Below, one piece after another: positions 23,818-32,884 of a stretch of DNA of 35,179 bases. The notes below the pieces were generated by a model, which worked only from the letters and a program-made list of their open reading frames with translations, had not been told where the DNA came from and did no database searches. The stretch comes from Myxococcota bacterium (GTDB lineage Bacteria; Myxococcota_A; Polyangia; JAAYKL01), in the NCBI GenBank assembly GCA_030065855.1, contig JASJCT010000094.1, positions 1 to 35,179 of the forward strand. Reading direction: 5' to 3'. Position 1 is the stretch's first letter, and every line of letters begins with the position of its first letter. Made by a program: the position numbers and the translations under genes.

Positions 23818-24568
23818 GCCAGTGACCTTTCTTTAGACGATGGCGAAGATAACCCTTTATTTTGCCTGCCAACATCTGCGCTGATCCAGCGAGCTGTCTG
23901 ACCCGGCTCAAGTCCAGCTGGCAAAGCTCACAGCGAAACGACGTTCCAGACTGGGTAATGACCGCGTAGCGACCCGAGGAAAGTGACCCGGGGTTGCATA
24001 TCGAGACACTGCCTATCGCATCGATCGCGGCTGCTTCGTGGATATGCCCACAGAGGCACAGTGATGGACCACCTGATTTGAGAAAATCCCTGAGTGCTGT
24101 GGATCCGACGTGCTTTCCCATAAACATTCGGTCCGTGCGCGTGTCAAAAGGGGGAACGTGTGTGACTAGAATCCAAGGTGTGCCTTGCGCAGGGGGCGAT
24201 GTGCTCGCATCCAGCGTAGATCGCAGCTCGCTCTCAGCGTACTCGGTTGGACCGCGGATCGGCGTGTGATTGGAACCGCTGACACCTGATAGGGTCACTT
24301 GGCCAATGCTCTCTGTCTTGAGGTGGAGGGAGATGCCCTCCGATTCGATCCAGTCGAGTACCTCGGGCCTATCCACGTTGCCCGCAATGGCGCGCACTTG
24401 AGGGAACGCCAGACGCAGGGGATCTACGACAGCTCTGGCAGAAGCAGCACCTCCAAAGTTGGTCAGATCTCCTCCAATGATCACCAAATCAGCGTCTCGT
24501 TCTGTTTGGATCAGGGGTGCCAAGTAGGCAGTCGCGTCGTGGACATCGGCAATGAATAGTATCTTCAT
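23789..24568 (-). CDS. Calcineurin-like metallophosphoesterase
   Basis: 259 residues. The dimetal motifs appear in order: FIADVHD (residues 5-11), IIGGDLTNFG (about 30), IAGNVDRPEV (about 60), THVPPFDTRTD (about 136) and CLCGHIHEA (about 173), then CNPGSLSSGRYAVI. It should cleave a phosphodiester or phosphomonoester. The last 50 residues (QMLAGKIKGYLRHRLKKGHWHGYRVPWGR) have no family counterpart that I recognise, and the gene end overlaps the truncated amidohydrolase by 29 bases, so the C-terminus may be a by-product of the deletion. It starts 20 bases after rfbC, probably in the same transcript. Confidence 0.83.
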   Translation of the reverse strand: MKILFIADVHDATAYLAPLIQTERDADLVIIGGDLTNFGGAASARAVVDPLRLAFPQVRAIAGNVDRPEVLDWIESEGISLHLKTESIGQVTLSGVSGSNHTPIRGPTEYAESELRSTLDASTSPPAQGTPWILVTHVPPFDTRTDRMFMGKHVGSTALRDFLKSGGPSLCLCGHIHEAAAIDAIGSVSICNPGSLSSGRYAVITQSGTSFRCELCQLDLSRVRQLAGSAQMLAGKIKGYLRHRLKKGHWHGYRVPWGR

Positions 24569-24588
24569 GCTGGGCTTTCTTTGATTTG

Positions 24589-25152
24589 TTAGAGCGCCTG
24601 GTAAACAGGGAGATGTTCGGGGTCGATTTCAGATATGGGCAATGCTCGGCTGTCCTTGGGAGAGAGTATCGGATCCTTTAAGGGCCAATCAATGCCGATG
24701 TCTGGATCGTTCCAGATAACACCCACTTCTGACTCGGGATGATAGTAATCCGTACACTTATAGGTGAACATCGCGGTATCGCTCAAGACGATAAACCCGT
24801 GGGCAAACCCTGGTGGAACATAAAATTGTCGCTTGTTCTCAAGCGATAGGCGAACCCCAACCCAATGGCAAAAGGTAGGGGACCCCCTGCGGATATCCAC
24901 TGCCACATCAAAGACCTCTCCGCGTAACACTGAAACCAGTTTGCCCTGTGCCCTGGGGTTTTGAAAGTGCAGCCCTCTTAGTACGCCCTTCTCAGACTGG
25001 GACAGGTTGTCCTGTACAAATCCTTCTGGTGCAATACCCGCGTCCCTATATCGGTCGCAGCTGTATGTTTCTAAAAAAAAACCACGCGCGTCTTGAAAGA
25101 CCTTTGGCTCTATAATCAGCACATCGCTGAGTGCTGTTTCCCGCACGTTCAT
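24589..25152 (-). CDS. rfbC: dTDP-4-dehydrorhamnose 3,5-epimerase
   Basis: 187 residues from the ATG at 25152, which has GGGAGGAG upstream. A longer frame starting at 25251 overlaps the end of rfbB and is rejected. Motifs fit RmlC: EPKVFQDARGFFLETY, FVQDNLSQSEKGVLRGLHFQNP (catalytic His), QGKLVSVLRGEVFDVAVDIR, FYVPPGFAHGFIVLSD and YKCTDYYHPESEVGVIWNDP. It converts dTDP-4-keto-6-deoxyglucose to its 3,5-epimer on the way to rhamnose-type sugars. It follows rfbB by 43 bases. The rfbA and rfbD partners are not in the window. Confidence 0.92.
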   Translation of the reverse strand: MNVRETALSDVLIIEPKVFQDARGFFLETYSCDRYRDAGIAPEGFVQDNLSQSEKGVLRGLHFQNPRAQGKLVSVLRGEVFDVAVDIRRGSPTFCHWVGVRLSLENKRQFYVPPGFAHGFIVLSDTAMFTYKCTDYYHPESEVGVIWNDPDIGIDWPLKDPILSPKDSRALPISEIDPEHLPVYQAL

Positions 25153-25195
25153 GGTGTGGTCTCCTCCCGCACCAACGACATCACAAGGATGTCTC

Positions 25196-26257
25196 TTATC
25201 GTGATTGTCCTCTTTGTCCGTAGTTGACCTCAATCCATTTTTTGTACTCACCTGTGCGAATACCGTCCACCCAGTCGCGGTGATTGAGATACCAGTCTAC
25301 GGTCTCTGCTATACCAGATGCAAAGGTCACCCGCGGTCGCCACCCCAACTCTTTTTCTACCTTAGATGAGTCAATGGCGTAGCGAAAGTCATGCCCTGGA
25401 CGATCTTTAACGAACGTAATCAGGCTTCTAATATCGCCGGGATCCCTTTTGGTTGCCTTTGCCACAGCGTCGCAAACAGCGGTCACGACATCGATGTTCT
25501 TTTTTTCAGCCCGACCGCCGATGTTGTAGGTTTGGCCAATTTTCCCCTTGTCTGCCACCATCAGGATTGCTTCGCAATGATCCTCCACATACAACCAATC
25601 CCTCACATTTTCGCCGGTTCCATAAACCGGGAGAGGCCGACCCTCCAGAGCGTTTAATATCATCAGGGGAATTAACTTTTCGGGAAACTGATAAGGCCCG
25701 TAATTATTCGAGCAGTTGGAGATCTTCACCGGCAAGCCGTATGTACGATAGTAGGCCCGTACCAGGTGATCGCTGGCTGCCTTGGAAGCGGAATAAGGAC
25801 TGCTCGGGTCATAGGCGGTCGTTTCATGAAAAAGTCCCTCAGCGCCGAGGGAGCCATAAACTTCGTCTGTGCTCACGTGGTAAAATAGACGATCATCGAA
25901 AGACGACCATTGACCGCGACAGGCTTCCAACAAGGTCAGGGTCCCCATTACATTGGTTTCGAGGAAATCCCGCGGTCCAAAAATGCTGCGGTCAACGTGG
26001 CTTTCGGCGGCAAAATGGATGACCCAGTGCGGATCGAATTTTAAGAACACCTCCCGAACAGCAGTCTCGTCGCAGATATCCACTCGTTCAAAGGAATAAT
26101 TCGTCGCCGCGTTCAAACTCTGGGTACTTAGGGGGTTTCCAGCATAGGTCAGCTTGTCGACATTAATAAAGGTCCACTTGGGAAAGCGGCCCACCGCTAG
26201 ATTGAGAAAGTTAGAGCCAATAAACCCAGATCCACCTGTTACCAATATGCGCTTCAT
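25196..26257 (-). CDS. rfbB: dTDP-glucose 4,6-dehydratase
   Basis: 353 residues, extended SDR. It has the cofactor motif TGGSGFIGSNF (7-17), VDKLTYAGN, HFAAESHVDRSI, the active-site TDEVYGSLG (Thr-Asp-Glu, about 134), YSASKAASDHLVRAYYRTYGLP with the Tyr-Lys pair (about 162), NCSNNYGPYQFPEKLIPL and GENVRDWLYVEDHC. All residues needed for dehydration of dTDP-glucose to the 4-keto-6-deoxy form are present. It heads a minus-strand unit with rfbC and the metallophosphoesterase. Confidence 0.94.
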   Translation of the reverse strand: MKRILVTGGSGFIGSNFLNLAVGRFPKWTFINVDKLTYAGNPLSTQSLNAATNYSFERVDICDETAVREVFLKFDPHWVIHFAAESHVDRSIFGPRDFLETNVMGTLTLLEACRGQWSSFDDRLFYHVSTDEVYGSLGAEGLFHETTAYDPSSPYSASKAASDHLVRAYYRTYGLPVKISNCSNNYGPYQFPEKLIPLMILNALEGRPLPVYGTGENVRDWLYVEDHCEAILMVADKGKIGQTYNIGGRAEKKNIDVVTAVCDAVAKATKRDPGDIRSLITFVKDRPGHDFRYAIDSSKVEKELGWRPRVTFASGIAETVDWYLNHRDWVDGIRTGEYKKWIEVNYGQRGQSR

Positions 26258-26604
26258 TGCGACATTCTACTCTCAACAGGGAAAAAAGACAGTCTTTACT
26301 TTATGTAAGAACAGCAATTCCAGTGGTCCCAAGTGGTCAAACAATTCCGTATAGATACGAATGTTGAACTATTACTGAAAAGAGAGGAAACCGTCAAAAT
26401 CAGAGAAAAGAATGGAATTTAACAACTAGATGCATGTATAATACCGCTAGTTAGGAGTCGGGTTTGGCACGGTTAGGACAATACGATGTCACTTCTTACT
26501 AAAAAGCAAGTTAGGGGATCTTGCCTAGGGCGTGCGGTTGGTGAATTTTTACTCACACCATCGACAGCGCTCGGGTCCCTGGGTCATGGCGACAGGAGGA
26601 AAAA
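26258..26604. other. Divergent intergenic region, rfbB / M28 peptidase
   Basis: 347 AT-rich bases between divergent genes, so promoters for both are expected. TATAAT at 26437-26442 is a good -10 on the plus strand, but no -35 at 16-18 bases was found. ACAGGAGG lies just before the peptidase ATG. No RNA gene or repeat was seen. Confidence 0.35.
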
Positions 26605-28410
26605 ATGATTCAGCTGGTTTGGACAGTTTTGGTATGCGTGTTTGTCTTGTTTGGAGGTCTTTCTCTAAGCTGTTCTGGCGAAACACAGGATGACAACAGC
26701 AACGAAGGATCTGACTCGGATTCAGACGGAGACTCTGACGGAGATTCAGATGGGGATTCGGATTCCGACTCAGATGGAGACTCAGACGCGGACTCTGACT
26801 CAGATACTGATACGGATACAGATACAGACACGGATGCTGATACCGATGCCGATACCGATATTGACACCGATACCGACACTGACACCGATAGCGATACAGA
26901 TACAGACACGGAGTCGGATACGGAAAGCGAGACCGAAACCGAAGAGGAAATTGAATGTGAAGTCGTGGGACAACGGCTCTATGACGATGTGGCCTACTTG
27001 ACCTCCGACGAGTTAGAAGGCCGCGAAGCCGGCCGTCCGGGAAATGAGCTGGCCCTTGTATGGGGAGAGCAACTCTGGGAGTCCTTTGGTTTGGCGCCCG
27101 GTGGTGACAACGGCACCTATCGCCAGATGTTCCCGTTCAAGAAGCTAAAAATGACCGAGTCGCCGGGGTTAGTGATCAACGAACAAACATTCGAATACGG
27201 CCGGGATTTTCAGGTGCTCAATTTTTCAGGCAGTGGCAACATCGCAGGAGAGATCGTATTTGCCGGGTATGGATTGTCTATCCCACCGTTCGATCCTGCT
27301 GCCTTTCCCAACTGTCCGCTTCAGGCTACCGGATATGATGATTTCTCGGGGCAAGATCTAACCGGCAAAATCGTCGTGGTGTTGCAACACGGGCCAAACG
27401 ATGCAGCCACCATCTTGGACTACTGCCCCATCAGTCCCCGATCTTGCAGCTCCCGTCAATGTAGGTGGGGGTATGATCACAAGGCAGCCAATGCGAAAGC
27501 GAGAGGTGCTGCAGCCATATTGTTCACCCACGACCTGCAGCATGGCGGCGGTTTGGCACGGGAAGGCCTCTATCTCGACGAAGCGACCTACCAGAGCGAT
27601 TTCCCGGTCTTTTTTGTCTCCAGGGATGCACTCGATCGCGCCATCCCCGGCCTGACCCAGTGGGCCCACACCATTGATTTAAAGCTCAAACCCAACAGCC
27701 GGGCCACTGGCATAAGCGCCAAAGTGGACATCCGGGCTGAGATGGTGCGGGCAGATTCCTACAATATTATCGGCGTACTCGAAGGCTCAGATCCAGAGTT
27801 GACGAACAATCCAGTCGTCATCGGCGCCCATGTGGACCACCTTGGAATCAAGAATGGCGTGATATACCCCGGGGCAGATGACAACGCGTCTGGTTCAGCC
27901 ACAGTGGTGGAGCTGGCGCGGATGTTCCATATATGCAAAGTAGAACCCAAACGAACCATGATCTTTGTTCTGTGGAACGCAGAGGAAAAAGGGCTGGTCG
28001 GATCGCGATACTATTGCAAGAATCCCCTTTATCCCCTCGACGATATGCGGGCGTTGATCAACTTCGAAATGACCGGTGTTGAGGGGCCGTCAGCCTCTGG
28101 GGCCAATGTTTGGGGCACGTCGTGGATCGAGACCTTGGTAAACGCAACAGCCGAAGAAGCCGGCCTGCCGTGGGCCGTCAATAAGAAGCACGCACAATCG
28201 GATCTGGACATGAGGCAATCCTCTGACCACGCCTGTTTTGAAGATAACGGCGTTGACTTCGTATGCGCGTTGGGCACGGGCAGCCACAACATCCACGAAC
28301 CCACTGACACCATCGACACAATGGATGTGGAAAAGCTCCACGCGGTTGCCGAATTGCTCTGGTACGCCATGCTGCCCCTCTCCTTGGGTGAAGAAGATAA
28401 CTATCTCTAA
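26605..28410 (+). CDS. M28-family metallopeptidase lipoprotein with PA domain
   Basis: 601 residues. A lipoprotein signal (LVCVFVLFGGLSLSC) is followed by an Asp-Ser/Asp-Thr linker (about 36-115), a short N-terminal part (YLTSDELEGREAGRPGNELA), a PA insert (DLTGKIVVVL...YDHKAANAKARGAAAILFTHD) and the M28 catalytic domain: VIGAHVDHLG (zinc His), GADDNASGSA (bridging Asp), WNAEEKGLVGSRYY (catalytic and ligand Glu), INFEMTG (Glu where Asp is more usual) and NIHEPTDT (last zinc His). It should be an envelope-bound aminopeptidase. Its linker matches that of the selenoprotein gene at 18905 in build. Confidence 0.92.
   Translation: MIQLVWTVLVCVFVLFGGLSLSCSGETQDDNSNEGSDSDSDGDSDGDSDGDSDSDSDGDSDADSDSDTDTDTDTDTDADTDADTDIDTDTDTDTDSDTDTDTESDTESETETEEEIECEVVGQRLYDDVAYLTSDELEGREAGRPGNELALVWGEQLWESFGLAPGGDNGTYRQMFPFKKLKMTESPGLVINEQTFEYGRDFQVLNFSGSGNIAGEIVFAGYGLSIPPFDPAAFPNCPLQATGYDDFSGQDLTGKIVVVLQHGPNDAATILDYCPISPRSCSSRQCRWGYDHKAANAKARGAAAILFTHDLQHGGGLAREGLYLDEATYQSDFPVFFVSRDALDRAIPGLTQWAHTIDLKLKPNSRATGISAKVDIRAEMVRADSYNIIGVLEGSDPELTNNPVVIGAHVDHLGIKNGVIYPGADDNASGSATVVELARMFHICKVEPKRTMIFVLWNAEEKGLVGSRYYCKNPLYPLDDMRALINFEMTGVEGPSASGANVWGTSWIETLVNATAEEAGLPWAVNKKHAQSDLDMRQSSDHACFEDNGVDFVCALGTGSHNIHEPTDTIDTMDVEKLHAVAELLWYAMLPLSLGEEDNYL
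26710..26949 (+). repeat. Asp-Ser/Asp-Thr codon repeat in the M28 peptidase gene
   Basis: 80 codons of alternating Asp with Ser, Gly, Ala, then Thr, ending in Glu-Ser/Glu-Thr. The order Ser first and Thr later is the same as in the selenoprotein linker. Confidence 0.93.
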
Positions 28411-28417
28411 CTAGGAA

Positions 28418-30601
28418 TTACGCGCGTTTAGCGACGAGCAGTGTAATGTCGTCATCGCTTTCGTAGGGTTGGAGTGCGTCGAGAATACCTTGTTTTATCT
28501 CGTGGACGGCTCGATGGCCCAATGTACCAAACACCTCAGCGAGCTTTTCGCCGCCAAACATGTTATCTCGATTTCTGCCATCTCCATTGGTGCCCTTTTT
28601 CCAGGCCTCGGTAATGCCGTCTGTATGCACCAGCATGGTATCCCCTTCTTCGAGAGCCAAAGATGCATTTTCCAGCATGCCATCGATGTTATCCATGATG
28701 CCGATCCACATGCCATGGGTCTCGACTGAATCCACCGTTTTTGTTTGCTGTCGATAAACCAGGATGTTCTGATGAAGGCCTGAAAACATGAATCTTCCGT
28801 TTTGATGTGCGGCAAAGGCCGTAATTGTCATATATTTTGATTCACCTAAAAGCTTCATGTTTTGAGCAATGGTCTTGTTAATATGCTCGATCATCTTGGA
28901 TGGCTCGTATTCGGGATTGTGATGTAGTGCGGTGTGGATGGATGTCTGAACCATCATCATGATGAGCCCAGCCGATACCCCATGCCCAGACACGTCGCCG
29001 ATGATGATCCAGTCCTTGTCAGCGACATTGATGACATCGTAGTAGTCACCGCCTACCTCATCGGCTGGGGCCATATAGGCAGAGATATCGTACCCCTCGA
29101 TTGAGGGTTCTGTCGGAATCAATGCGGTCTGTATTTTTTTTGCGAGTTGCATCTCCCCCCATATTGCATTCCTCGCTGCAACCAGGGTGTCGTTGGCCTG
29201 CTCTAGTTCCTGTGTCCTCTTTTCGACCTTTTCTTCCAGGCGTCCAGAAAGGGCTGCCAGGCTCAGCCTCATGGTATTCACCCGGTCTGCAAGGGCGATC
29301 GAAAGGAGCGTTACGAGGGTAGCCGAACCGATCTGCAATGACCAATAGGTCATAAAATTATTTGGAAATATGGCCAATGTCATCATTAGATGTGCAAAGC
29401 CGCCGATAAAAAGAGCGATCCACGAGATCAAGTAGAAGTAGCCCGTACGATGTCTCAGAAGAGAGAACCGGATACCCAGGTACGGACCCAGAATGAGAAA
29501 CGGAACGGTTAGGGCAGTGGATACCATGAAGGCAACGCGATATGGCATCAATAAACATAAGACAAGGCACACGAGGATGATTAACTCAAGGACGCGGATA
29601 ACTTTATACAAGATCGGAGTAAACTTTCGAATTTCCAATAATCGGACAGAAAATAAAGTATTAAAGAGTAAAGCAAGGCAGAGGACAAGGGGCCCGATTG
29701 AATGCGCAAATGCAGGGTTTCCAGGCCATAGAAACTGAAACGCAGTGCCGTTTAATCCCATGATGAAAATCAGGAAGCAGGAAATGGTGAGCACATAATA
29801 AAAATACTCTAGCCGCCTGACAAAAAAGAACACCAATAAGTTGTATAAAATCATGACCAGAAAGATGCCGTAGTACAGCATCAAAAACTGCATCTCTTTG
29901 ACAGTATCCATCTCAAATGCATAGGGGCGCCACAGGCTCAGTAGGATGTTTAACGAGCCTGAGGTTTTAAATCGAAGATAGTATGTGGCGGTTTCTTTTG
30001 ATTTTAGGACAAGCGGAATAATGAATTTGCGATTTTCATAGGGTCGTTCCCAAAATGGTTTTGTGTCGCCCACTTCAACCACCCGATGGCTGCTACCATC
30101 TGGGACATAGATCGAGATATTGTCGATTAGTGGAAAGGCCTGTTCGAGAAAGTATTCAATGTCCGCATCTGTGGGGTTTTCAACTGTATACCGAACCCAA
30201 TAGGCGGATGTTGTGAATCCAAAGCCCTGGGATTTGCTGTTTGGCGCAATCCATTGGGCGTCGTATGCCTGGCCCTGAATATCTTCGAGGGTGAGGCTAT
30301 TGTCCTTATCTTCGAGATATTCGAAGTGATACCCGACCGATATTTTTTCAAAGGCGTCATTGAGAGAGATATCCTCTGTGCCTGCTGTTACTGGTGAACC
30401 GTAGAATAATAAACAAGCGGTTGCTGTTAGGAGGATGAGATGCTTTCTCAGCCCATGAAGTTGTTGTAAGAGTGTCGTCAAAATCCCCCCAGCCCCCTTT
30501 CTCAAAGGGGGAGTACTTGACTTTCTCAAGAGAGGAGTATTTGAAAGTCCCCTTTGAAAAAGGGGATTTAGGGGATTTCGTCCTAACACTTCTTTCAACA
30601 T
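28418..30601 (-). CDS. 7TMR-DISM sensor with SpoIIE-type PP2C phosphatase (copy 2)
   Basis: 727 residues from the ATG at 30601. A 7TMR-DISM extracellular domain (WIAPNSKSQGFGFTTSAYWVRYTV, FWERPYENRKFIIPL) is followed by seven membrane helices (from LMLYYGIFLVMILYNLLVFF), a short coiled coil (RLEEKVEKRTQELEQAN) and a SpoIIE PP2C domain with metal residues in GGDYYDV, IGDVSGHGVSAGL, HTDGITEA and SDDDITLLV. So it should be a receptor-regulated Ser/Thr phosphatase. The first 40 codons translate an intergenic repeat; the signal peptide (LRKHLILLTATACLLFYG) comes after it, so a TTG at 30481 may be the real start. It is a tandem paralogue of the gene at 30606-32642. Confidence 0.85.
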   Translation of the reverse strand: MLKEVLGRNPLNPLFQRGLSNTPLLRKSSTPPLRKGAGGILTTLLQQLHGLRKHLILLTATACLLFYGSPVTAGTEDISLNDAFEKISVGYHFEYLEDKDNSLTLEDIQGQAYDAQWIAPNSKSQGFGFTTSAYWVRYTVENPTDADIEYFLEQAFPLIDNISIYVPDGSSHRVVEVGDTKPFWERPYENRKFIIPLVLKSKETATYYLRFKTSGSLNILLSLWRPYAFEMDTVKEMQFLMLYYGIFLVMILYNLLVFFFVRRLEYFYYVLTISCFLIFIMGLNGTAFQFLWPGNPAFAHSIGPLVLCLALLFNTLFSVRLLEIRKFTPILYKVIRVLELIILVCLVLCLLMPYRVAFMVSTALTVPFLILGPYLGIRFSLLRHRTGYFYLISWIALFIGGFAHLMMTLAIFPNNFMTYWSLQIGSATLVTLLSIALADRVNTMRLSLAALSGRLEEKVEKRTQELEQANDTLVAARNAIWGEMQLAKKIQTALIPTEPSIEGYDISAYMAPADEVGGDYYDVINVADKDWIIIGDVSGHGVSAGLIMMMVQTSIHTALHHNPEYEPSKMIEHINKTIAQNMKLLGESKYMTITAFAAHQNGRFMFSGLHQNILVYRQQTKTVDSVETHGMWIGIMDNIDGMLENASLALEEGDTMLVHTDGITEAWKKGTNGDGRNRDNMFGGEKLAEVFGTLGHRAVHEIKQGILDALQPYESDDDITLLVAKRA
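30480..30578. repeat. Palindromic intergenic repeat between the two phosphatase genes
   Basis: About 99 bases whose two ends are inverted copies of each other: AAATCCCCCCAGCCCCC at one end and GGGGATTTAGGGGATTT at the other. Each half holds its own hairpin (CCCCCTTTCTCAAAGGGGG and CCCCTTTGAAAAAGGGG). It looks like a REP-doublet or MITE. It is open in the frame of the downstream gene. Confidence 0.75.
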
Positions 30602-30605
30602 GCTC

Positions 30606-32642
30606 CTATGCTCTCTTGACGACGAGAAGTGTAATATCGTCATCGCTTTCATAGGATTGAAGCACATCGAGAATGCCTCGTTTTATTTCCTGGGCAGTTC
30701 CATGGCCCAATTGGCACAACAATTCGACCAGTCTTGAACTACCAAACAGTTCATCTTCATTCCTCCCATTTCCATTGCTTTCTTTTTTCCATGCTTCAGT
30801 AATACCGTCCGTGTACACCAGCATGGCGTCCCCCTTTTCTAGGGCCAGGGATGCATTGTCCAGCATGCCCTCAATGTTCTCCAAGACGCCGACCCACATG
30901 CCGTTGGTCTCGATGGCGTCCACAGTTCTGGTCTTCTCTCGATACACCAGGATGTCCTGGTGAAGGCCTGAGAAATCAAACACCCCATTATCTCGAGCAG
31001 CGAACACGGTGATGGTCATGTATTTGTCTTCGTTCAATTGCCTGACATTGCTGGCGATGGTTTTATTTACGAGCTCGAGCAGCTTTGACGGCTCAAAATC
31101 CACGGGGTGCGTGAGCGCGGTGTGGATCGATGTCTGAGCCATCATCATCACAAGCCCTGCTGACACCCCGTGCCCGGACACATCGCCGATAATGACCCAG
31201 TCCTTTTGAGTTGCCTTGATAACATCGTAGTAATCGCCGCCCACTTCGTTGGCGGGTGCTGTATGGGCGGCGATGTCATATCCCGTCATGGCGGGTGTTT
31301 TGGGGATCAGCTCGGTTTGTAGTTTCTTGGCGAGCTGCATCTCGCCCCATATCTCGTCTCTCGCAATGGTGAGCGCTTCATTGGTTTGCTGTAAGTCTCG
31401 TGTCCGCTCTTGTACCTTGACCTCTAGATTTTCAGACAATGCTTTCAGATCCCGGCGCATGATATTTATCCTGTCGGAGAGGGCAATGGAAAGGAGGGTT
31501 ATCTGCAGGGCTGAGCCAATGTGAATGGACCAAGAAGTCAAGAGATTCGGGGGAAGCAGGCCAAAATCGGTGGACATATACGCGAATCCCCCAAGGATCA
31601 GGACAGTCCAAGACAACAGATAAAAATAGGCGGTGCGCTGTTTTTTAAGCGATAATTTGGTGCCGATGTACACCCCCATACAAAGCACAATAAAAGCCAT
31701 AACCGCCGATATCTTTATTGCGGGTTCATAGGGTAGGAAAAGACTGCTTGCTGCGCAGATGATTAGCAAAATAGTAACCGAGACATTTATCTTATAGAAA
31801 ATCGGTGCAACCTTCTTGAGTCCTAGAAACTCGACCGCAAACGTGCACCCGGTTGCCAAAGCAAGACATAGGCTGAATGACAACATTTTGTGGGTTAACT
31901 CAGGACTACCGGGCCAAAGAAACTGAAACGCGGTGCCGTTTAACTCCATGATAAAAATGAGCAGAAAAATAAGATTAAATACATAGTGCAAGTATTCTGA
32001 GCGCCGTACAAAAAAGTATACGAAAAAATTATATATAATCATGATCAGGACAAAACCGTAATACAGGGTCGTAAACTGCACTTCCTTGAGATTTTCAATT
32101 ACAAATTCATATGGCTTCCATATGTTCAGCACGATATTCACCGCGCCGGATGACTCGTATCTCAAATAGTAAGTAGCCGAATCGTTGCCCTTTACGCTAA
32201 GCGGTATGATGAAAGTGCGGTTCTCGTAGGGGCGCTCCCAAAACGGCTTCATATCGCCGACTTCAATCTGCTTGTACATCGGGCCAGATGGCATATGAAT
32301 CATAATGTTATCGATCAGCGGATACGCTTGATGGAGAAAGAATTTGATAGGTTCAGAAGTGGTGTTCTTGACGGTGAACCGTACCCAGTAAGCGGATTTA
32401 GAATGTCCAAATCCCAAGGTCGCTTTGTCAGAGGAAAGCCAGCGCTCCGCAACGGCATCGCTCTGAACATCGTTCAATGATAGCTGGTGATCCTTGTCCT
32501 CGATGTAATCGAGATGGAGGCCGACCGGTATTTTGGTAAGGGTCTCGTCAAGGGGAATGACGTCTGCTGCTGCCGGACAGGTCAGGAGACAAAGACATGC
32601 GACGATCAAAAAAAAATAGCTCGTAGATTGAAAAAACCGCAT
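30606..32642 (-). CDS. 7TMR-DISM sensor with SpoIIE-type PP2C phosphatase (copy 1)
   Basis: 678 residues with a clear signal peptide (FFLIVACLCLLTCPAAA). The order matches its neighbour: 7TMR-DISM extracellular domain (WLSSDKATLGFGHSKSAYWVRFTV, FWERPYENRTFIIPL), seven helices (from TLYYGFVLIMIIYNFFVYFF), coiled coil (NLEVKVQERTRDLQQTN) and SpoIIE PP2C (GGDYYDV, IGDVSGHGVSAGLVMMM, YTDGITEA, SDDDITLLVVKRA). All metal-binding acids are present. AAGGG lies upstream of the ATG at 32642. The stop is 4 bases from the ATG of the second copy, so the two are co-transcribed. Likely partners are anti-sigma-factor antagonists, none of which is in the window. Confidence 0.92.
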   Translation of the reverse strand: MRFFQSTSYFFLIVACLCLLTCPAAADVIPLDETLTKIPVGLHLDYIEDKDHQLSLNDVQSDAVAERWLSSDKATLGFGHSKSAYWVRFTVKNTTSEPIKFFLHQAYPLIDNIMIHMPSGPMYKQIEVGDMKPFWERPYENRTFIIPLSVKGNDSATYYLRYESSGAVNIVLNIWKPYEFVIENLKEVQFTTLYYGFVLIMIIYNFFVYFFVRRSEYLHYVFNLIFLLIFIMELNGTAFQFLWPGSPELTHKMLSFSLCLALATGCTFAVEFLGLKKVAPIFYKINVSVTILLIICAASSLFLPYEPAIKISAVMAFIVLCMGVYIGTKLSLKKQRTAYFYLLSWTVLILGGFAYMSTDFGLLPPNLLTSWSIHIGSALQITLLSIALSDRINIMRRDLKALSENLEVKVQERTRDLQQTNEALTIARDEIWGEMQLAKKLQTELIPKTPAMTGYDIAAHTAPANEVGGDYYDVIKATQKDWVIIGDVSGHGVSAGLVMMMAQTSIHTALTHPVDFEPSKLLELVNKTIASNVRQLNEDKYMTITVFAARDNGVFDFSGLHQDILVYREKTRTVDAIETNGMWVGVLENIEGMLDNASLALEKGDAMLVYTDGITEAWKKESNGNGRNEDELFGSSRLVELLCQLGHGTAQEIKRGILDVLQSYESDDDITLLVVKRA

Positions 32643-32700
32643 ACCATCAACCCTTGCATATTAGATAATTCTAGTTCAATATCGACGAGGTACAAATATG

Positions 32701-32787
32701 GTGTAATGGGGAGGTGTAATGGGATGTAATGGGGATGTAATGGGGATGTAATGGGGATGTAATGGATGTAATGGGATGTAATGGGGA
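32701..32787. repeat. Tandem repeat, about eight copies of an 11-base unit
   Basis: ATGTAATGGGG repeated about eight times with small length changes (9-12 bases), in the gap upstream of the phosphatase pair. Four copies are identical. There are no spacers. It lies between the divergent genes at 32642 and 32885, so it could change promoter spacing by slippage. Confidence 0.92.
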
Positions 32788-32884
32788 CATTGTTTTTTAT
32801 ATTGATTCATCGAAGAGGGAGGCCTTTTTCTTAAACACTTAATGGCTTGCAAGATTACGCACAGTACAGGCAGGAGGCTGGATT

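Noticed and set aside
26437..26442. Firm promoter call at TATAAT
   Set aside because: No -35 hexamer was found at proper spacing; mentioned only as a possibility.
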